Shown here: piece by piece, positions 45,501 through 52,893 of the stretch
Position numbering within the stretch: position 1 is the stretch's first letter
How the letters are laid out: each line of letters starts with the position of its first letter
Assembly (NCBI GenBank): GCA_903836265.1
Contig: CAILQK010000010.1
Location: 1 to 54,946 of the forward strand
Direction: 5' to 3'
Length of the DNA stretch: 54,946 bases
DNA from: an uncultured Bacteroidota bacterium
GTDB taxonomy: Bacteria; Bacteroidota; Bacteroidia; Chitinophagales; Saprospiraceae
Notes under the pieces: generated by a model
The model's input: the letters and a program-made list of their open reading frames with translations, nothing else
What the model was told of the DNA's origin: nothing
Databases searched by the model: none
Program-made: the position numbers and the translations under genes

Positions 45501-47447
45501 CGCTCGGTGAATTCAAATACGGAAACGCTGACCGTCAATCCGGTTCCGTCGCCTCCGGGACTGTCAAGCAATCAGCCTGTTTGCGAAGGAGAGACACTCC
45601 AGCTGAATGCGACCTTTACAGTAAATGCCCAATATTTCTGGGGAGGGCCGAATGGCTTCCAGAGTTTCATTTTCAATCCTGTCAGATCATCTGTCAAGCA
45701 ATCTGATGGAGGGGAATATTATGCCTATGTATTACTGAATGGCTGTCAGTCTGATACAGCCACTGTTCAGGTCTCGGTTGTTCCGCTTCCACAACAACCT
45801 GTGATCATAAACAATGGTCCGGCTGCAGTATGTCTTGAGCAGGTACCAGTTGAAGGTTCCCTGGCGGTCAGTCCGGCTACACAGACTCCGGGGGCGCTGT
45901 ACACGTGGCTTGGCGCTGCAGGCGACACACTTTCCGGGCCATCGTCAAATTCGGTACTCAACTTTGCTTCACTTCCTGCGGGCAGCCTCGTACCGGGAAC
46001 AAACCAGTTCCGGGTAATTGCATGGCGTGCTGGCGGGATGCCCGGTTTTGGGTGCAGCTCAGTTGTTTCAGCGGCTGTTTCTGTTCGTTTCGACACGATT
46101 CCCAATAATTTTGCACAGGTTGTACCTGATCACCCGGCCTGCGCTTCGCCTTCAGTGCAACTCTCAGCAACCCCGCCGAGTGGCGGTATTACAGGCAAGT
46201 GGAGACAGATATCCGGGCCTTCAGTTGCCATTATAAACAGTGATTCGCCCGGCGCCCAGTTTGCAGGTGCAGCCGGCAATACCTACCTGTTTGTCTGGTC
46301 GCTGACGAGCGGTGGTTGCCGCGATTTCAGCCAGGATACACTGACCATCTTTGTGGCTCCTCCCGAAACAGCCAACGCAGGCAATGACCTGTTTACCTGC
46401 GACGGAAAGAACATCGTGCTTAACGCCGTCCAGGGACAATACTCGAACGGAATCTGGAGCCAGATGGGGCAGAGCAATATAACCATCGGCGATCCGGAGG
46501 AACCTCAAACGCCTGTTGACGGACTTGCTTCCGGAAACCGGTATTTTTTCACCTGGACGCTGAGTGATATAGGGTGTGGCGCCTCTTCAGACCAGGTCAT
46601 GGTTGACTATTACAGCGGCAAACCGGCAATAACCGGGGATGAGTTCGTATGTTCAGGACAGAGCCAGACTATCGTGACGGCAAGTGCCATACAGTCGTGG
46701 GAACAGGGCATCTGGAGCAGCGAAAGTGGCAACCTCGTATTTGACATGCCGGCAAAAGTCAATACCGCGGTTACAGGTCTTGTTCCGGGGAAAAACGTGA
46801 TCTACTGGACTACCAACAATGGTATTTGCGGAAACAACTCCAGGGATACATTCACGATATACTATGAAATATTTCCGCAGGCCACTCCGGATGAGGTGGA
46901 AGTCGGGTTTGGCGCCGAGACCCCGTTTTCTGTGCTGGACAATGACATATTGCCTACCGATTTGCCCAGTTTGCAGATAACCATTCAACCCCTGAATGGT
47001 ACAGTAACGCAGGGTAATGTCCCCGGGCAGTTCGTATATCGGCCCAATTCGGGCTTCAGTGGTGAAGACCAGCTCACCTACAAAATCTGTAACATCAACT
47101 GCGCCAACGCCTGCAGTTCCACTACCGTGCGGTTCAGGGTAGCCCAGCCGGAGAGGTGCAAAATTCCGACCATCATTACACCCAACGATGATAGCAAGAA
47201 CGACAGGTTTATACTCGGCGACGAGTGTTTCATCAACGGAGAAGGAGAGGATAATATCATTTCCGTGAGTATTTTCAATCAGTGGGGCGATGAGGTTTAT
47301 CGCAAGGAGAGCTATCCTCGTCCTGTTGAAAGTGGCCACTGGGATGGTTCCTATAACGGCAGCAGGCTGCCTCCGGGCACCTATTACTATCTGATCCAGT
47401 TCAATCAGCAAAAACCTGTTTCCGGATTTATCCTTTTGCAACCATAA
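39501..47447 (+). CDS. Giant secreted adhesin with HYR/Ig-like repeats and CHU_C C-terminal domain
   Basis: A 2648-residue protein with a signal peptide (SLTLWLSLGVLSVRDVFAQ). Residues about 90-1370 are a chain of HYR-type Ig-like domains with recurring DNC, TATDxCGN and D-T-x-x-P linker motifs; two of them hold a homologous inserted module (about 908-1031 and 1135-1275). Residues about 1375-2480 are PKD/Ig-like domains, each with paired Cys and a CxGxxVxL start. A cadherin-like/tandem-Ig domain (FSVLDNDILP) follows, and the CHU_C domain closes it (KIPTIITPNDDSKNDRF, WDGSYNGSRLPPGTYYY), a T9SS targeting and anchoring signal. A G9 run lies at 44012-44020. PorP/SprF and PorE-like genes follow 10 and 997 bases later. 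Ligand unknown. Confidence 0.88.
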   Translation: MTNRLCKLLRKISLTLWLSLGVLSVRDVFAQPGFFTFVYNGPDTVAVGPECTLSLESAITQQPVVTTSNGVVTVSVFNPVLSGFPITETFVAGETAHIFWHVENSAGQQHDFEFFISFADRTAPVFDLTGIPDTLYLPSVVQVPPVPNIPVSDNCNLRALEFSESARPDTCLAGTFTRTWMISDSAGNKATFRQHIVIAADVTPPTITFPPQNGTARCELLSAAYPAWRAAQIAAFAVQDPSGIKSVTNNAPVSFPPGCTVPLTVVFRATDNCDLSISTTAVFTTSDTKPPVVVVPPRDSVVYCNASGDHLTKLSQWVRNRAYMQVVDSCSGPLTYSMKINGASVDSAAVMAAFNASFGNTCSTLQIGNQQVNRVTAFVSVDYFAADACGNQVFAGNADFAAVDTLPPTLSGSDFNEQCGGGNDQANLQLWINIRGNAVISDNCSSAAWTNYTYTTSDGQTGSGSFNSGPYPVVAPNVCTWFADVTFNAADECGNAGKIKLRFRIIDTQAPVISGLAPKITVFCPSPLPTVPAAVITDNCDVAPAISFTRVFQDSLCAGSYTVMVTWRATDDCGNTATALQEISVRDTTRPVFTLVPANFTAQCDTFELPQAPVTGTDINATDVCSPISGIATAVTSSRNPDPAVCGHYSYNVLRVFTATDQCGNTATATQQISVVDTKPPEPAGRLDTVALCSTLVPFPLPAPGALDACSGPTLPPVLQGTFNSPGPCPGNYTIEVRWKAQDVCQNEKLFSQFVHVIDTVAPQLFNIPEDITVECNEIPQPPNTASFSAADACSIPVSVSFSETEIRGNDSGECAYWTNWTLKREWTATDDCGNARTYTQNIHIRDTKAPVITLPPTLTLGNEQGLCGRNIVVPAPLSVTDDCTGLINSVVLRDTQIVTPLPNTGPVNAVVDTLVFDFVTPNIPPAAPAVTSVSLSVFLENMDAEAPTEHFRIYGENGVLIGKTSAVSGQCNFFPGVTILSITAGQFNQWAADGILRITLAPNGTGNLAVNPVCPGARVRMQVSYSFSAPQVPVSLDYSVDGGSVQPFPPAGTTYLGAGLHTVVYGATDCAGNRNTSSLQVVINDTEPPVIAPPSAQTVYVSASSCEATFRLPFPGIEENCQMPGQLSENTAFLPLHFDEQPDAGVIPDEELLIFSGLIPNATGDGQLAIKFRGDNANPREYFDIFSSSVWLGRTGLSQPSGSCSDTVVSIITLTDAQINAITQSGSVSFRAVPNTDPGTPFDFDFINPCAAPESDRTDGLSFIQASLAYRFAAVSYTVTNNAGNTVVATGTLFGNQTSVTLQPGTYTVEYSTADAAGLTGTATWQLTVRDTVRPVASCKPSVFVSVNPSGTTDFILQPSAVNNGSTDNCTSALSFQLSQSVFKCNQAGNSYTVILTATDNAGNSSVCQTQVSVNTIPPAPAHDPVCLGDTLFLRANAPAGNFAYQWLHANFSSILPNPVRPNMTSAFEGIYTLTIRGASGCTSSASVTVNISPLNVPNIAISGGGGNNNNFCTDQDVVLGTATVPGNNVQYQWFVNTQPVPVLIATTTLPSHTIIQPPAGQYQYFVRVKIGDCITPNSTVATVTVSQRPSASVTDDKIVVCEGSVVTLGTGVTGSGLLYNWFGPGEFSSSSQFPVVTTSADPSDAGIYTLCIADQNSGCISNPCAYVNVLVNYSPPQPQVSSPNICVGDDAVLVAALAGQTTIFEWERNGVSFTTTTMNALTLPDMTLADCASWRVRAQYQTCFSPWSAPVSVCPTPYPSISASASSPICADSTLYLQATSSLQNLSWCWQFPDNTLVYQEDIAVSPGISGIYTVIAKNGAAACADTATVMVEVSTPPSIEGILVDAPVCADGVSDACLIPTISGGTMPFTYIWRKQGTTVANSLSLCFPDVTASANGPYTFIVKDARGCPSAAGSVTLSVQSQVVTPTIQISPNPVCAGQDVTVRVVNSGSYNASSEFLWLLPAGDTIITNVPQFVLQNVSGADAGTYRVLVVEGVCRSVNSNTETLTVNPVPSPPGLSSNQPVCEGETLQLNATFTVNAQYFWGGPNGFQSFIFNPVRSSVKQSDGGEYYAYVLLNGCQSDTATVQVSVVPLPQQPVIINNGPAAVCLEQVPVEGSLAVSPATQTPGALYTWLGAAGDTLSGPSSNSVLNFASLPAGSLVPGTNQFRVIAWRAGGMPGFGCSSVVSAAVSVRFDTIPNNFAQVVPDHPACASPSVQLSATPPSGGITGKWRQISGPSVAIINSDSPGAQFAGAAGNTYLFVWSLTSGGCRDFSQDTLTIFVAPPETANAGNDLFTCDGKNIVLNAVQGQYSNGIWSQMGQSNITIGDPEEPQTPVDGLASGNRYFFTWTLSDIGCGASSDQVMVDYYSGKPAITGDEFVCSGQSQTIVTASAIQSWEQGIWSSESGNLVFDMPAKVNTAVTGLVPGKNVIYWTTNNGICGNNSRDTFTIYYEIFPQATPDEVEVGFGAETPFSVLDNDILPTDLPSLQITIQPLNGTVTQGNVPGQFVYRPNSGFSGEDQLTYKICNINCANACSSTTVRFRVAQPERCKIPTIITPNDDSKNDRFILGDECFINGEGEDNIISVSIFNQWGDEVYRKESYPRPVESGHWDGSYNGSRLPPGTYYYLIQFNQQKPVSGFILLQP
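44012..44020 (+). repeat. G9 homopolymer inside the giant adhesin
   Basis: Nine G in a row, encoding part of an SGGGGNNN linker near residue 1505. It is the longest G run noticed in the window; a change of one base would remove the C-terminal 1100 residues including the CHU_C domain. Confidence 0.7.
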
Positions 47448-47457
47448 TACCCGGCCT

Positions 47458-48417
47458 ATGTTGAAAAAAAATATACCCGTCCTGTTGTTGATACTGCCCT
47501 TTTGTGCGCTGGCGCAGCAGGAACAGATGTACACACAGTTTGCCCTGAACAAACTGCCCTGGAACCCCGGATATGCGGGCAGTTTTGCCTCTCCAACCCT
47601 GACCGCTGTTTTCAGGAAACAGTGGACGGGTATTGACGGAGCCCCTGATGCCCAACTGGTGAGCTACCACCAGCCCACCTACAACAATCAGCTGGGTATC
47701 GGAGGCAGCATCAGCCGGCAGAGTATCGGTATCTCAAATTCCTTGACCCTCGACATGGTCTTCGCTTACAAAATACGGATGAAAAGGGGCATACTTGGAG
47801 TGGGTATGCAGGCCAGTGTGCGGAATTTCAGGCAAAACTGGTCGGACCCCCGTATTTATGCCATTGATCAGAACGACCTTTCGATACCGGTAGAGCCTGG
47901 CAGCAAATTCATGCCCAACTTTGGTACTGGGTTATACTATACAGCATACAAGGACAAATGGTATGCCGGCATCTCGCTGCCACGCATGATCAGAAACAAT
48001 ATAGATTTCTCGGAATTCGGCAACGTTTTTTCCAGGGAGGTCCACCAGGTGAATGCCATGGGCGGATTTTCCTCCAGAGTGAATGACGAGATGACAGTCA
48101 CAACACAGGCACTTTTCCGCTATGCGGTGGGTGCACCGTTCGATGTTGAATTGAACTCATCCGTATTGTTGAGAAAAAAATTTGCCGGTGGACTCACATA
48201 TCGTGCCGGCGGGAACACCAAAGGGGCCGGGGAAAGCGTTGATGTATTATTGGGTATGCAGGTGAACGCAAATCTGTTTTTTTGCGTTTCATACGATATA
48301 GGTATATCGCGCCTTCGCAAAGCCAGTAACGGAACCATCGAACTGACCGCCCGCTGGTGGTTTTCGCCGCCTGATGATGTTGACAGCGGAAAAATTGATT
48401 CGGGTCGGCCGTTTTGA
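47458..48417 (+). CDS. PorP/SprF family type IX secretion outer-membrane protein
   Basis: A 319-residue beta-barrel-type protein with a signal peptide (PVLLLILPFCALAQQ) and the family start EQMYTQFALNKLPWNPGYAG, then the FRKQWTGIDGAPDAQLVSYH strand pair and alternating beta segments to an RWWF end. ATG 47458 is 10 bases after the giant adhesin. In this family each PorP/SprF is thought to attach a cognate CHU_C adhesin at the surface, so the giant adhesin is the likely client. It differs markedly from the PorP/SprF at 1753-2844. Confidence 0.9.
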   Translation: MLKKNIPVLLLILPFCALAQQEQMYTQFALNKLPWNPGYAGSFASPTLTAVFRKQWTGIDGAPDAQLVSYHQPTYNNQLGIGGSISRQSIGISNSLTLDMVFAYKIRMKRGILGVGMQASVRNFRQNWSDPRIYAIDQNDLSIPVEPGSKFMPNFGTGLYYTAYKDKWYAGISLPRMIRNNIDFSEFGNVFSREVHQVNAMGGFSSRVNDEMTVTTQALFRYAVGAPFDVELNSSVLLRKKFAGGLTYRAGGNTKGAGESVDVLLGMQVNANLFFCVSYDIGISRLRKASNGTIELTARWWFSPPDDVDSGKIDSGRPF

Positions 48418-48444
48418 TCGAACGTCAGAAAAACAACTCAAAAC

Positions 48445-50484
48445 ATGATTCGCAAGATACTGCTTCCGCTTTTGATACTGTCTGTCACCCTGGCAGCAGC
48501 CCAGTCCACATCCAAAAGTAAATCAAAGGAAAGATTTCGCGAAAAAGATGACCGCCGCTATCCGATAAGGGTGGAGAATCTGAATGTCATTAACCTCCCC
48601 GGCACCGACTACGCCCCGGCCTTCTACGATAACGGAATTATACTGGTTTCTGCCCGTGCCAGACGCGGCCCCAAAGACGAGGCTACCGGCGAGCCCTTCC
48701 TGGATCATTACCTTTCCACTTTCGATGCACTGGGCAAACTGCTTCCGCCACAAAAGTTCGAGTTCAACATTCTGAAAAAATCGGATTTCAACGAGGGCTC
48801 CGTTTGCCTCAGCCGCGACTATCAGACTGCCTATATTTCCAGAAACAACAATATTGACGGCGTCATCAAGGCAGGCAGAGATGGTCGCTCGACACAAAAA
48901 ATTTATCAGGTACAGTATGGTTTTCCCGACTGGACCCGACCTGAAGAGTTGCCTTTTAACAGCGACGATTATTCATGTCTGAATCCCAGCCTGAGCCTGG
49001 ACGGCAAATGGCTGTACTTTTCATCCGACATGCCCGGAGGATATGGAGGTTACGATATATATGTGGTGGAAAAGCTGGAAGAAGGGTGGGGTGAGCCCAA
49101 AAACCTGGGTTCACTGGTCAATACAGAGAAGCAGGAGATGTTTCCGTACATCAGCTTTTCCAACACGCTCTTTTTTTCCTCCAACGGTCATGAAAAGAAC
49201 CTGGGAGGCATGGATATCTACTATGTGAACAATCCGCTCGACAACGATGTCGAGGCGCAGGTTGTCAATATGGGCGAGCCCTTCAACTCCCGGTACAATG
49301 ACCACAGTTTCATCGTTGATGATTCAGGCAACAGCGGCTACTTCGCCAGTGACAGACCCGAATCAGGTTACGGGAAAGACGATATTTATCAGTTTTTTGC
49401 GTCAAACGGTATCGAGGGAACGGGCAAGCCGGCGGTCAATGCCGCCAAAATCAGCGTATTTGACCGAAAAACAGGCAATCCGGTCAGGGGGGCAGAAATC
49501 AGAATTCTGCAACCTGCAGACAATGGTTTCAGCGATGTCGTGAACAGCGACTTCTACTCACTGGATCTGGTTCCGAGGCAGGATGATCCGGAGTCGTTCA
49601 CCCTCTCGCTGGTCAGGAAGAGCGCTTCAGAGATGGGCAATCCGGATTTGCTCACCAATGTGGAAGGCCGGGCGCTCACCGAGTTTACCCGCTTCAAGCA
49701 GTACCTTGTGATCGTCAGTGCCGACGGCTACGCTCCGCGTGAACAATTTCTTTATGTTGACTCGGATGAGGAACTCGATATCAGTTTCAAGTTGTCGGAA
49801 AAGCCGCCCTGTCTGAGGGCAGGAGGGATCGTACTGACCACAGAGTTCGGAACTCGTATTGCCAATGCAACGGTCAAGTTCGTCCATCGGGAGAGTTTTC
49901 ACTCGGAAACTGTCAGGACAACCTGGAGCGGCGAGTTCGACGCCTGTTTGTCTGATCCCGGCGACTACATCGTGTATGTTGAGCGTGCCGGATTTCAGCC
50001 TGAAAACTACAGACTCACCGTTGAGGGAGGAGAAAGAGCCTTTCAGGAGGTTCGTCTGACGCCCGTAGAGGCTGCGGCCAGTGCGGATGCCGAGATGCCG
50101 CTGGCCAACGGCCTGAGCGAGGGCTCTGTGCTGGTGCTCGACAGGGTATTTTACGAGTACAACAAAACCACCCTGAATCAGAGCGCCATACGTTACCTCG
50201 ATGCGTTGCTTGAGGTAATGAACCGCTATCCGAACATGGAAATATCCCTGCTCGCGCACACGGACACGCGCGGTGACGCCGACATGAACATGATTCTGAC
50301 TGAAGAACGCGCAAAAAATGCCCGTATATACCTGGTTTACAAAGGTATAGATGAAAGCAGGATATCTGCAAGGGGGCTGGGGGAGACCCAGCCCAGAAAT
50401 CGCTGCAAGGAAGGTGTTGAATGTTCGGACGAGGAACACCAGCAGAATAACCGTCTTGAAATTGTAGTGAGGAAACTTGAATGA
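48445..50484 (+). CDS. PD40/OmpA-domain protein, PorE-like without TPR
   Basis: A 679-residue exported protein: signal peptide (LLPLLILSVTLAAAQ), a basic linker, PD40 propeller (about 45-320; blades GKWLYFSSDMPGGYGGYDIY, NTLFFSSNGHEKNLGG and GYFASDRPESGYGKDDIY), carboxypeptidase-regulatory-like domains (about 330-545) and a canonical OmpA domain (about 560-679) with VLDRVFYEYNKTTL, LAHTDTRGDADMN, LTEERAKNARIYL and NNRLEIV. The Asp and Arg that bind diaminopimelate are present, so it should grip peptidoglycan. It is 27 bases after PorP/SprF, and its TGA overlaps the next start (ATGA). It probably links the surface complex to the cell wall. Confidence 0.88.
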   Translation: MIRKILLPLLILSVTLAAAQSTSKSKSKERFREKDDRRYPIRVENLNVINLPGTDYAPAFYDNGIILVSARARRGPKDEATGEPFLDHYLSTFDALGKLLPPQKFEFNILKKSDFNEGSVCLSRDYQTAYISRNNNIDGVIKAGRDGRSTQKIYQVQYGFPDWTRPEELPFNSDDYSCLNPSLSLDGKWLYFSSDMPGGYGGYDIYVVEKLEEGWGEPKNLGSLVNTEKQEMFPYISFSNTLFFSSNGHEKNLGGMDIYYVNNPLDNDVEAQVVNMGEPFNSRYNDHSFIVDDSGNSGYFASDRPESGYGKDDIYQFFASNGIEGTGKPAVNAAKISVFDRKTGNPVRGAEIRILQPADNGFSDVVNSDFYSLDLVPRQDDPESFTLSLVRKSASEMGNPDLLTNVEGRALTEFTRFKQYLVIVSADGYAPREQFLYVDSDEELDISFKLSEKPPCLRAGGIVLTTEFGTRIANATVKFVHRESFHSETVRTTWSGEFDACLSDPGDYIVYVERAGFQPENYRLTVEGGERAFQEVRLTPVEAAASADAEMPLANGLSEGSVLVLDRVFYEYNKTTLNQSAIRYLDALLEVMNRYPNMEISLLAHTDTRGDADMNMILTEERAKNARIYLVYKGIDESRISARGLGETQPRNRCKEGVECSDEEHQQNNRLEIVVRKLE

Positions 50485-51632
50485 GGCGCCTTTCCCGGAT
50501 ATACACAACATTGCTGGCCCTTGTCGTTCCTTCGCTCATGTATGCAGGAAACGCCGGAGATGATCTGCGCACGGCGGGCGATGGTCCCTATGTCTTTTAC
50601 CAGGGAGACCAGATCGTTGTCAGGTACATCGTACCCCGAGACACGGGACTGAAAGTAGTGACCCGGCAGTTCTCCAGCCGCGAATCGGTGGTGCTCACCT
50701 GTTCGGTTCCGGAGACCGGTGATTATTTCTCCTTTCCACTGTCGGGTTCCATTGAGTCGCCACCGACGAGGCACGACAGTCCGCCCCGGGCGCTGGTCAT
50801 ATCTGACATCGAGGGGAACTTCAGAGCGTTAAAGACCATGCTGCAGGGGGGCGGTGTTGTTGACGGGCAGTTAAACTGGAGTTACGGCAACGGAAGCCTG
50901 ATTCTCACAGGTGATTTCTTCGACAGAGGACTTCGGGTAACCGAATGCCTGTGGCTCATATACAAACTGGAAAACGAGGCACGGGCTGCCGGTGGCCAGG
51001 TTCATTTTCTGCTTGGAAACCACGAGGTGATGAACCTGGGCAGAGAACACACCTATGCAAGGAGCAAATACATTGATGGTGCCCGGCTGATGGAATTGTC
51101 TTACGGCGACTGTTACGGTACTGAATCGGAACTTGGGCGATGGCTTCGTTCAAAAAATGCTGTTGAGATCATCGGAGATGATATATACTGTCACGGGGGG
51201 ATCAGTCAGGAAATATTGCGTGCCGGCCTTGCTCCCGAGCAGATAAACAGCCTTTCCCGTGCTCATTACGGGTTGCGGGAGTGGGAGATACAAGATTCCG
51301 GTGCACGGGCGGTATTTAACAGAAAAACCGGCGTATTCTGGTACCGGGGCATGGCCAAGGGGCAACTTGCTCCCGAGACAGTAGGAGATATCCTCGGTTA
51401 TTTTGGCGCCAGGAGAATAATCATAGGCCATACGCTGCAGAAAGACGTGTCGGCCTTCTATGGCGGAAGAGTAATCTGCATAGACCTTTTTCACGAAGAA
51501 AACATGCGGCAGGGCGTATTGCGAACACTGCTGATCGAGAATGGGGAGTATTACATCAAAGACAGCAGGGGAGAGCGGCACCATCTCTACGTCACCGGGC
51601 CGGCTCACGAAAAGACCAGGACAGAAAGATAG
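50481..51632 (+). CDS. Exported Shelphs-type metallophosphatase (PPP superfamily)
   Basis: A 383-residue protein with a signal peptide (YTTLLALVVPSLMYAG), a short beta domain (about 25-100) and a calcineurin-like phosphatase domain with the series SDIEGN (about 111-116), GDFFDRG, GNHEVMN, CHGG and IGHT. The metal-binding His usual in the first motif (GDxHG) is Glu here, a feature I believe common in Bacteroidota relatives. Shelphs enzymes are Tyr- or Ser/Thr-phosphatases. Its start overlaps the stop of the OmpA gene by 4 bases, so it is coupled to the T9SS set. Substrate unknown; it may act on phosphorylated surface components. Its end overlaps the dgkA-like gene by 28 bases. Confidence 0.83.
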   Translation: MRRLSRIYTTLLALVVPSLMYAGNAGDDLRTAGDGPYVFYQGDQIVVRYIVPRDTGLKVVTRQFSSRESVVLTCSVPETGDYFSFPLSGSIESPPTRHDSPPRALVISDIEGNFRALKTMLQGGGVVDGQLNWSYGNGSLILTGDFFDRGLRVTECLWLIYKLENEARAAGGQVHFLLGNHEVMNLGREHTYARSKYIDGARLMELSYGDCYGTESELGRWLRSKNAVEIIGDDIYCHGGISQEILRAGLAPEQINSLSRAHYGLREWEIQDSGARAVFNRKTGVFWYRGMAKGQLAPETVGDILGYFGARRIIIGHTLQKDVSAFYGGRVICIDLFHEENMRQGVLRTLLIENGEYYIKDSRGERHHLYVTGPAHEKTRTER

Positions 51633-51982
51633 GTTATCTTCGGAACAAAAATAATCAGTCCGGCAACTACCGCTCCGATTACAGTAATCAGAACAGCAGC
51701 AGCGGCCACATCCTTTACCTTTCCTGCCAGCGGGTGATAATCGGGAGAAACCAGATCAGTGAGCCATTCTAAAGCCGTGTTCATGGCTTCCATGGCAATT
51801 ACCATCGAGACAGAAATAAAAATTGCAAGCCATTCGGCAGGAGAAACTCCGCACGTAAGGCCGGCAATTACCACCAGCAGCGCGACGAACAGGTGAATAC
51901 GAGCATTTGCCTGAGAGGAAAAAAGAAGCCGGATGCCGTTGATGGCATAGCCGAAACTTTTAATCCTCTTTTGAATATCCAT
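51605..51982 (-). CDS. dgkA: Undecaprenol/diacylglycerol kinase, DgkA family
   Basis: A 125-residue integral membrane kinase starting MDIQKRIKSFGYAINGI. Three hydrophobic segments (about 32-50, 52-68, 96-117); the signature MEAMNTALEWLTDLV with the catalytic and metal-binding Glu/Asn lies around residues 67-81, followed by KVKDVAAAAVLI. It phosphorylates undecaprenol (Gram-positive type) or diacylglycerol (proteobacterial type); the lipid cannot be decided from the sequence. The start overlaps the preceding minus-strand gene by 23 bases. Its 3' end overlaps the phosphatase gene. Confidence 0.9.
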   Translation of the reverse strand: MDIQKRIKSFGYAINGIRLLFSSQANARIHLFVALLVVIAGLTCGVSPAEWLAIFISVSMVIAMEAMNTALEWLTDLVSPDYHPLAGKVKDVAAAAVLITVIGAVVAGLIIFVPKITYLSVLVFS

Positions 51983-52334
51983 TGTTTTGAAACTCGAATT
52001 CGGCGGTGAGGCCCTGTGAGCCAAATGAAACACAGCGGTGTTGCAACGACTGGCAAGGAAACTTTCCTGCACTAGCTGTATCGGCCATTTCGTGGTTATG
52101 AAATGCAATAATCGCACAGCTGAGCAGGCTGGCGTACATCAGGCGTTTCAAATCAAACATATAGGCACACATGCCCAGGGCCAGGTATCCGAACATCACA
52201 AACAGTGCGTTGCTGCTCCATAAACACTGGATGAGAGACGAAGGAGGTCGCACACACATCAGTGCACCTGAGACCAAAAGAAACGACGAGGCGAGCCGTA
52301 CGGGGCGGCTATTAAAGGTATTAACTATCCACAT
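51960..52334 (-). CDS. Small membrane protein, unknown
   Basis: A 124-residue protein with three hydrophobic segments (about 14-28, 44-60 and 64-78) and a hydrophilic C-terminal third. It lies directly behind a -7 element whose last base is only 4 bases upstream of the ATG, so the message would be leaderless. Its end overlaps the dgkA-like start by 23 bases, suggesting coupling. I do not recognise a family; a later start (residue 26) is possible. Confidence 0.5.
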   Translation of the reverse strand: MWIVNTFNSRPVRLASSFLLVSGALMCVRPPSSLIQCLWSSNALFVMFGYLALGMCAYMFDLKRLMYASLLSCAIIAFHNHEMADTASAGKFPCQSLQHRCVSFGSQGLTAEFEFQNNGYSKED

Positions 52335-52338
52335 GACG

Positions 52339-52372
52339 CAAAGATAGTGTATTGCATCCTTTTTTTAACAAA
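52339..52372 (-). promoter_or_regulatory. Promoter of the small membrane protein and dgkA-like gene
   Basis: On the minus strand: TTTG (52372-52369), a 22-base spacer and TATCTTTG (52346-52339). The -7 box is complete; the spacing is slightly long. Confidence 0.5.
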
Positions 52373-52449
52373 AAAATGACTGAAACAATTCATTTTCAGC
52401 GCGCTTTCGATTTTTTAATGTGCCGGTTATTTTTATTGGCAAAAGATTC

Positions 52450-52479
52450 TTGCATGTGTGTTTAATAGTTCTATCTTTG
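52450..52479 (+). promoter_or_regulatory. Promoter of tRNA-Ser
   Basis: TTG (52450-52452), a 19-base spacer and TATCTTTG (52472-52479). Transcription would begin near 52483, about 44 bases before the mature tRNA. Confidence 0.65.
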
Positions 52480-52526
52480 CGCTCCCTTTGGGAAATTGCT
52501 GTATTTGCAGCATTTTTTGACAAACT

Positions 52527-52617
52527 GGAGAGTTGTCCGAGTGGTCGAAGGAGCACGCCTGGAAAGTGTGTATACCCCAAAAGGGTATCCAGGGTTCGAA
52601 TCCCTGACTCTCCGCCA
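52527..52617 (+). tRNA. tRNA-Ser (anticodon GGA), CCA encoded
   Basis: A 91-nt class II tRNA. The acceptor stem GGAGAGT pairs with ACTCTCC (52607-52613), with discriminator G and encoded CCA (52615-52617). The anticodon stem CACGC/GTGTG encloses loop CTGGAAA, giving anticodon GGA for TCC/TCT codons. The long variable arm (ATACCCC/GGGTAT) and T arm (CCAGGG TTCGAAT CCCTG) are both clear. The 3' end is a common integrase target, and an integrase gene follows 276 bases on. Confidence 0.97.
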
Positions 52618-52638
52618 GCAGGTTTTCCAAAAACCTCC

Positions 52639-52673
52639 AAAAGCGTGTAAATCAATGATTTACGCGCTTTTTT
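52639..52673 (+). terminator. Intrinsic terminator after tRNA-Ser
   Basis: AAGCGTGTAAAT (52641-52652), loop CAATG, ATTTACGCGCTT (52658-52669) with one G.T pair, then T6 (52668-52673). It is the natural end of the tRNA transcript. Confidence 0.88.
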
Positions 52674-52715
52674 AATTTTAATATGTTCCAAAAAATTCCC
52701 CCTTTTTCCATTAGT

Positions 52716-52764
52716 TTGGTTTCTCTGTGGGTTTCTCGAAAAAAAATCCAAAAAAAGAAACCAA
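52716..52764. repeat. Short direct and inverted repeats between tRNA-Ser and the integrase
   Basis: GGTTTCTC occurs at 52718-52725 and 52730-52737. TTGGTTTCT (52716-52724) is inverted as AGAAACCAA at 52756-52764. Clustered short repeats of this kind beside an integrase gene are typical of arm-type integrase sites at an att end. Confidence 0.4.
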
Positions 52765-52845
52765 GTAAATGTACTGTTGTGGAATTATTTGGAATAATAG
52801 ACTGAAAATCAGTGATTTAGGTATTTTTTTATTCAGGAGAAGCTG

Positions 52846-52853
52846 TATCTTTG
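52846..52853 (+). promoter_or_regulatory. -7 element of the integrase gene
   Basis: TATCTTTG is a complete -7 box; no good -33 box at normal spacing. The leader to ATG 52894 is about 37 bases. Confidence 0.4.
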
Positions 52854-52893
52854 TGTCACAAAATGGAGGGCTCACTTGTAAAACTGATGCCTT

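Noticed and set aside
52527-52617. tRNA considered as a truncated remnant left by integration
   Set aside because: All stems, the variable arm and the encoded CCA are intact, with promoter and terminator, so it should be functional.
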